Of a stretch of 37,766 nucleotides of DNA, positions 33,557 through 37,766 are shown piece by piece (within the stretch, counting starts at the first letter, position 1; every line of letters begins with the position of its first letter). Where the stretch lies: the NCBI RefSeq assembly GCF_000282455.1, contig NZ_AKJG01000052.1, forward strand, positions 1-37,766. Direction: 5' to 3'. Made by a program: the position numbers and the translations under genes. Source of the DNA: Pseudomonas sp. GM74 (lineage in GTDB: Bacteria > Pseudomonadota > Gammaproteobacteria > Pseudomonadales > Pseudomonadaceae). The notes under the pieces are model-generated. The model saw only the letters and a list, made by a program, of their open reading frames with translations, had not been told where the DNA came from and searched no databases.

Positions 33557-33585
33557 ATGGCAGGCCCTTGCAACGGGTCTGCCAT
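33557..33585 (-). terminator. Hairpin after the small membrane-protein gene
   Basis: ATGGCAG and CTGCCAT, extended by CCC/GGG across a mismatch, form a stem-loop 8 bases past the minus-strand stop. There is no T run. Confidence 0.45.
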
Positions 33586-33592
33586 GTCGGGA

Positions 33593-33772
33593 TCAACGCA
33601 GAACCGGATCAAACTTGATCTTGCGCCCGGCGATCAATGCGAGCACGAACAGCGTGCTGAATACGCCACAGGCGATCAGGGGGAGGGTGACGACCATGTC
33701 CTGGGTCAATGACAGATGAAAAATGCCGCTCAACAAGGCGAGGATGAAGAAACTCGCGGCTGATCTGGACAT
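33593..33772 (-). CDS. Small two-helix membrane protein, unknown function
   Basis: This 59-residue protein has two hydrophobic stretches (FFILALLSGIFHLSL and VVTLPLIACGVFSTLFVLALI) and a basic end, RKIKFDPVLR. An AGGAG site lies directly before the ATG at 33772; the nine codons upstream are not needed. It starts 23 bases after the neighbouring small gene, so the two are likely one operon. The hydrophobic profile and clean ribosome-binding site support a real gene. I do not recognise a named family. Confidence 0.65.
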   Translation of the reverse strand: MSRSAASFFILALLSGIFHLSLTQDMVVTLPLIACGVFSTLFVLALIAGRKIKFDPVLR

Positions 33773-33795
33773 GCTGTACTCCTGGTGAGGGTCAT

Positions 33796-34017
33796 TCAAA
33801 ATACCAATCGTTCGGCTGGCGGATCTGGCATCAGGATGTTTTCCTGGCTGACAAAGCCGTGCCGGTCGCTGGTCACTGCCAGCTGCGGCGCCTTCTGCAT
33901 CTGAAGGTAATGCGGCATACGCTGGGCAACCTGCGTAGCGCTGCTCTCGGGAACAAAATGAACTCCCGCTAAAACCGCCAGTGCGATGGCATAGGAGAGT
34001 GAAAGGGCGCTCTTCAT
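33796..34017 (-). CDS. Small secreted or membrane-anchored protein, unknown function
   Basis: The 73-residue product starts with a signal-peptide-like segment (MKSALSLSYAIALAVLAGVHF). A short polar tail follows (QVAQRMPHYLQMQKAPQLAV and PDPPAERLVF) with no recognised domain. The start at 34017 has GAGG about 8 bases upstream; 28 further upstream codons are unlike a protein start. It is first of a two-gene unit with the membrane protein at 33593. A cluster of TGCA palindromes lies 115 bases upstream and may control it. Confidence 0.6.
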   Translation of the reverse strand: MKSALSLSYAIALAVLAGVHFVPESSATQVAQRMPHYLQMQKAPQLAVTSDRHGFVSQENILMPDPPAERLVF

Positions 34018-34131
34018 GGGGCGGGCCTCGGTTGTTCTGTAAGAACAGCAGAAGCAGCTCGCATGCCAGAGTCTATCGGCAATTAAATTCTTTAAAAACA
34101 ATGAATTAAGTTATTTTTGGTAAAGCGTCAT

Positions 34132-34175
34132 ATTGCATTTTGCAATGATGGCTTTTTGCAGTGATGCAATTTGCA
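34132..34175. promoter_or_regulatory. Cluster of overlapping TGCA palindromes (candidate operator)
   Basis: ATTGCA-TTT-TGCAAT (34132-34146) is a perfect 15-bp palindrome. TTGCA-GTGA-TGCAA (34156-34169) and TGCA-ATT-TGCA (34165-34175) follow. The region is AT-rich and lies between the minus-strand small gene and the plus-strand tRNA-Arg. Regulator unknown. Confidence 0.55.
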
Positions 34176-34307
34176 TGGTAAACAAGTCCGCACCCGGTCA
34201 AGGCGTCTGCCTACACTTAAAAAGCCTACGGACGACATGACAAAAGCCAGCCCGGCCGTTAACATGCACGCCGTCCATCGCACCGCGTATCGTCGCGGTC
34301 AACTTGT

Positions 34308-34384
34308 GTCTCAGTAGCTCAATTGGATAGAGCATCCCCCTCCTAAGGGGAAGGTTGGCAGTTCGAACCTGCCCTGGGACACCA
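34308..34384 (+). tRNA. tRNA-Arg (anticodon CCU)
   Basis: The 77-base gene has acceptor GTCTCAG/CTGGGAC with one G-T pair, loop TCCTAAG, T arm AGTTCGAACCT and encoded CCA. It reads the rare AGG codon. tRNA genes of this type are frequent island integration sites, but no repeat of its 3' end was noticed in the window. The 268 bases downstream (34385-34652) show no gene or clear promoter. Confidence 0.96.
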
Positions 34385-34652
34385 TATTTCGCATCTCCCC
34401 GCCTGTATCAACGCTTCCTTTTCGCGACTCGTAGATAAAGTTCGACAAATTCAGGTGCCCGGGATTTATCGAAGCCACCAACTCTACCCTCGCGACTTTC
34501 CGTCTCCTCTCCCACGTAGTCTGAATCTCCCATCACGTCTGGGAGTATCCGCCGATGTGCCGCCTGTGGTGCTTGTTCATAGTTGTGACCAATAGATCAG
34601 AAAATGGTCCAAGGTCGACCCCCGATGACTGGACCCCGCTCAGGAGAAAGTC

Positions 34653-37600
34653 ATGACTATGCGCAAGAAAATCTCATCGCCAACGAATGACCTGGCCAGT
34701 AACGCCGTTGACCATCCTTCACCCGTCAACCACGACTGGACTTTTACCTACATTCCGACCGTCACCACCAACCTTGAAGACTACGCCCCCGGCAGCACTG
34801 CCATTATCACGGCCAGCGGTTTCGCCGCCGGCAGCACAGTGACGCTCGAAGTGGACCACGCCATCGGTGCTGGTGCGGATGGTGTGTGGGGCACGCCCGA
34901 CGATGTGCTCGATACCAACACCGGCGCGGGGCACGGGCCCTGGTCCGTGACCGACGGCGGCGCAGGCGATCTCGACGGCCAGGTCAACGGCAGTGTCACC
35001 ACCTCGTGGTACGTGAATCCCGACGACTCGGCAGGCGCTACGTTTCTGCTCACCGCGGCCGCTGCGGGCGCCGACGGTGTGGTCGGCACTGGTGACGACG
35101 CCGTGGCGACAGCCTCGTTTACGGACAGCGTTTTGGGCGTCGTTGCGACCAGCGAGGACGTCACGCTGGACGAAACGGCCGGGTTGCAGAACGCCACTGC
35201 CACTCCAACCCCTGCTGGGGACGTTGACGACAACGATATTCTGGTGGCGTCCCTGCCTTCGACCTTCACTACCCGTTTGACTGCTCTGGGGGCAGGTACC
35301 GCAACGGGCGCGGCTTTGAGTGGCTATACCGGTGCCGTTGGCAACACTGGCAGCAATGCATTCACCATCACCGCTGACCCCGGAGCGAGCATTACCGATA
35401 TCAGCTTCGTCGGCAGCTCTGGCGCACCGCTCAATGGCGTGGACAGCGGGCTCGATACCCTCGATGGCACCAGCATCCTTCTCTATACGGATACGAACAA
35501 CAACATTGTCTTGGGCCGAGCCGGGAGCGCAACCGGCGCAATCGTGTTCGCTGCCTATATTGAAGAAACCGGATCGCCGGTTACGGGCGGCAAGATCTGG
35601 ACTGTGGAGTACCAACCGCTCAAACATCCCGTCATGACGAATGCCGATGATTCGCTCAATCTGGCGGATAAGGTTTTCGTCGGCGCCAGCCAGGACCTGG
35701 AATTCAGTCTGGCCAACGCACCCTCCGGTCAGAACCTGTTCCTGATGTTTACGAAGGCGAACCCGAACGTTGTCGATGTCGGTGGTGTGTTGCGGATCAC
35801 GGATCCCACCATCATCGCCACCGGCAAGGACCCCGCAGACCAGTCAAGCGGCTTCAATATAACGACTGGCGACACGATCAATACCAGCCAGGCGGGGGGG
35901 CCGACCACCTTCGGTACCAACAATCAGATGATTGTGGAGCAAGAGGGCATCCGCTTTTCGTTCGTCACGGGTGCCAGGCAGAATGTGACCATTCCCAACC
36001 TGGACCAGAACGAAGCCGATCTTGAATCCAACGTCGACTTTACCGGCGTCTTCAATGCGAAGTCGGCCAGTTTCGACGTTGTGCAATTGCAAAGCGGCAA
36101 GAGTGCCGTGGTAAGGGTCAGCGCATTCAGCACCGCTGTTGAATCCGGCGCGAATTTCATCAATGGGTATGGCAATGATGCGTCGGTGGCCATCACCAAT
36201 GTTCGCGTCTTCAACAGTATCGGGCAGGTGATCGAGAACTCAAACGGCTCGGTGAACGATCTGGCCATCACCATCAGCTTTGCAGCAGGGGTTGCAACCA
36301 TCACCGGCGTCAAAGCCGGCTACCAGATTGAGTACACCACTACGTCGGACCACAACCGCGTGCTCGTCGAGAACGGGGCGGCCGTCAATGCCAAGGGCAA
36401 TGAGCACGCCGATTTTGATATCGGTGGTTTCACGCTGGTCCAGGCCTCTGTTTCGAAAGCCGAAATCGGCTCCAGGATCATCTTCGACGACGACGGGCCG
36501 AGCATCAGCACCACCGGCACGGAGCCGACGCTGACGGTGGACGAGACGGTGCTGGCGACCAACGATACCCAGAGCTTCGCCGCCAACTTCAACTCGGCGT
36601 TTGGCGCCGACGGAGCCGGGACGCTGACCTATGCGCTGGGCGTAGTGGCCGGGGCTTGCGGGCTGACGGACACGGCCACGGGCGACGCGGTGAATCTGTC
36701 GCTCAACGGCACCGTGGTCGAAGGGCGCACGGCCACGGGCAACCTGCTGGTGTTCACCGTCAGTGTGGCCGCCAATGGCAGCGTCACGCTCGATCAGCTC
36801 CGCGCCGTGGTGCATTCCAACACAACCAATCCCGATGATTCGACGAGCCTGACTTCGGACAACCTGGTGACGCTGACTGCGACCAAGATCGACAGGGACG
36901 GCGACAGTGCCCCGGCGACCCTCAACATCGGGCAGAACCTGGTGTTCAAGGACGACGGGCCGAGCATCACCACCACCGGCACGGAGCCAACACTGACGGT
37001 GGACGAAACGCTACTGGCGACCGACGCCACCCAGAGCTTTGCCGCCAACTTCAACTCGGCGTTTGGCGCCGACGGAGCCGGTACGCTGACCTATGCGCTG
37101 GGCGTGGTGGCGGGAGCCTCCGGGCTGACGGACACGGCCTCGGGCGAGGCGGTGAACCTGTCGCTCAATGGCACCGTGGTCGAAGGCCGCACGGCCCTCG
37201 GCAACCAGTTGGTGTTCACCGTCAGCGTGGCCGCCAATGGCAGCGTCACCCTGGACCAGATCCGCGCCGTGGTGCATTCCAACACAACCAATCCCGATGA
37301 TTCGACGAGCCTGGCCTCGGACAACCTGGTGACGCTGACCGCGATCAAGACCGACGGGGACGGCGACAGCGCCCTGGCGACCCTGAACATCGGGCAGAAC
37401 CTGGTGTTCAAGGACGACGGCCCGAGCATCACCACCACCGGCACGGAGCCGACGCTGACGGTGGACGAAACGGCGCTGACGATCAATGACACCCAGAGCT
37501 TTGCCGCCAACTTCAACTCGGCGTTTGGCGCCGATGGGGCCGGCACCCTGACCTATGCGCTGGGCGTGGTGGCCGGGGCTTCCGGGCTGATCGACACGGC

Positions 37601-37766
37601 CTCGGGCCAGGTGGTGAACCTGTCGCTCAATGGCACCGTGGTCGAAGGCCGCACGGCCACGGGCAACCTGCTGGTGTTCACCGTCAGCGTCGCTGCCGAT
37701 GGCAACGTCACGCTGGACCAGATCCGCGCCGTGGTGCATTCCAACACAACCAATCCCGATGATTCG
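34653..37766 (+). CDS. Giant RTX-type adhesin with DUF5801-like repeats, 5' part
   Basis: The frame is open from ATG 34653 (preceded by CAGGAGAAAG) to the window edge: 1038 residues with no stop. There is no signal peptide (MTMRKKISSPTNDLASNAVD), as expected for type I secretion, whose signal would lie at the missing C-terminus. Residues ~28-160 form an Ig-like surface module (LEDYAPGSTAIITASGF; WSVTDGGAGDLDGQVNGSVT; two DGVxGTxDD turns). A unique region of ~450 residues follows. From residue ~613, near-identical 154-residue repeats begin (TEPTLTVDETVLA, DGAGTLTYALGVV, VVHSNTTNPDDSTS, DRDGDSAPATLNI), matching the DUF5801 repeats-in-toxin type. Cysteine is almost absent; Cys669 is an exception. 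Long minus-strand frames here are shadows. Adhesion is inferred. Confidence 0.85.
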   Translation, partial: MTMRKKISSPTNDLASNAVDHPSPVNHDWTFTYIPTVTTNLEDYAPGSTAIITASGFAAGSTVTLEVDHAIGAGADGVWGTPDDVLDTNTGAGHGPWSVTDGGAGDLDGQVNGSVTTSWYVNPDDSAGATFLLTAAAAGADGVVGTGDDAVATASFTDSVLGVVATSEDVTLDETAGLQNATATPTPAGDVDDNDILVASLPSTFTTRLTALGAGTATGAALSGYTGAVGNTGSNAFTITADPGASITDISFVGSSGAPLNGVDSGLDTLDGTSILLYTDTNNNIVLGRAGSATGAIVFAAYIEETGSPVTGGKIWTVEYQPLKHPVMTNADDSLNLADKVFVGASQDLEFSLANAPSGQNLFLMFTKANPNVVDVGGVLRITDPTIIATGKDPADQSSGFNITTGDTINTSQAGGPTTFGTNNQMIVEQEGIRFSFVTGARQNVTIPNLDQNEADLESNVDFTGVFNAKSASFDVVQLQSGKSAVVRVSAFSTAVESGANFINGYGNDASVAITNVRVFNSIGQVIENSNGSVNDLAITISFAAGVATITGVKAGYQIEYTTTSDHNRVLVENGAAVNAKGNEHADFDIGGFTLVQASVSKAEIGSRIIFDDDGPSISTTGTEPTLTVDETVLATNDTQSFAANFNSAFGADGAGTLTYALGVVAGACGLTDTATGDAVNLSLNGTVVEGRTATGNLLVFTVSVAANGSVTLDQLRAVVHSNTTNPDDSTSLTSDNLVTLTATKIDRDGDSAPATLNIGQNLVFKDDGPSITTTGTEPTLTVDETLLATDATQSFAANFNSAFGADGAGTLTYALGVVAGASGLTDTASGEAVNLSLNGTVVEGRTALGNQLVFTVSVAANGSVTLDQIRAVVHSNTTNPDDSTSLASDNLVTLTAIKTDGDGDSALATLNIGQNLVFKDDGPSITTTGTEPTLTVDETALTINDTQSFAANFNSAFGADGAGTLTYALGVVAGASGLIDTASGQVVNLSLNGTVVEGRTATGNLLVFTVSVAADGNVTLDQIRAVVHSNTTNPDDS
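36498..37766 (+). repeat. 462-bp in-frame tandem repeats in the adhesin gene
   Basis: The block beginning CCGAGCATC recurs at 36498, 36960 and 37422, a period of exactly 462 bases (154 codons). The third copy is cut at 37766. Copies are nearly identical at the DNA level, including the shared GTGGTGCATTCCAACACAAC stretch, which implies recent duplication or gene conversion. Confidence 0.93.

Noticed and set aside
34308..34384. tRNA-Arg(CCU) as an island attachment site
   Set aside because: No integrase gene and no direct repeat of the tRNA 3' end was seen in the window.
35055..35072. TAAAAG-type stretch in the adhesin (residues 134-139) as a LapG protease site
   Set aside because: It lies inside a beta-rich repeat module rather than after a LapA-type retention module, so an Ala-rich match is expected by chance.
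34719..35627. Minus-strand frames across the adhesin gene
   Set aside because: The plus frame from 34653 is open throughout with repeat structure and a strong ribosome-binding site; the minus frames are its shadows.

Overview
The window is chromosomal DNA of a fluorescent Pseudomonas, most likely the P. fluorescens group. Many proteins read as close Pseudomonas orthologues (AotJ/Q/M/P, ArgR, AruC-F-G-D-B-E, RsmA, AmrZ). Gene order largely follows the aot-argR-aru ... alaS-lysC-rsmA-tRNA block I recall from P. aeruginosa. The spacers carry the REP/REPIN palindromes typical of this group.

Layout. 1-2.9 kb (minus strand): nrdB (class Ia ribonucleotide reductase beta subunit, with no nrdA upstream), a small secreted protein built of DGxDH-type repeats, and a DUF2790 protein. 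3.3-5.2 kb: acsA. 5.9-10.3 kb: the arginine/ornithine ABC importer aotJ-Q-M-P followed by its AraC-type regulator argR. PAO1's aotO is absent. 10.3-15.3 kb (minus): a 1673-residue DUF6543/leucine-rich-repeat protein resembling the IpaH-like toxins of Pseudomonas but with no C-terminal ligase domain. It sits between argR and the catabolic operon. 15.6-23.5 kb: the complete arginine succinyltransferase (AST) operon aruC-F-G-D-B-(small His-tailed protein)-E. 23.7-24.5 kb (minus): a lumazine synthase gene behind an FMN riboswitch. 24.8-30.3 kb: ltaE, alaS, lysC and rsmA. 30.3-30.75 kb: tRNA-Ser(GCU) and two identical tRNA-Arg(ACG). 31.3-32.75 kb: mgtE. 32.85-34.0 kb (minus): amrZ and two tiny membrane/secreted proteins. 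34.3 kb: tRNA-Arg(CCU). 34.65 kb to the end: the 5' part of a giant repeat-containing adhesin cut by the window edge.

How they work together. Arginine enters through AotJQMP and is degraded to glutamate and succinate by AruF/G, B, C, D and E. Sequences matching the Pseudomonas ArgR half-site (TGTCGC, 8 bases, AA) lie upstream of both aotJ and aruC, so uptake and catabolism look co-regulated. The right end gathers post-transcriptional and surface-lifestyle functions: RsmA, MgtE, AmrZ and a large adhesin.

Most worth a second look: the LRR protein with its 305-residue tandem duplication; the His/Cys-tailed protein next to the zinc enzyme AruE; a REPIN nested inside a different REPIN; hairpins and REPINs inside the aru and aot operons; an internal start in lysC; a cluster of TGCA palindromes near 34.15 kb; and the 462-bp tandem repeats of the adhesin.
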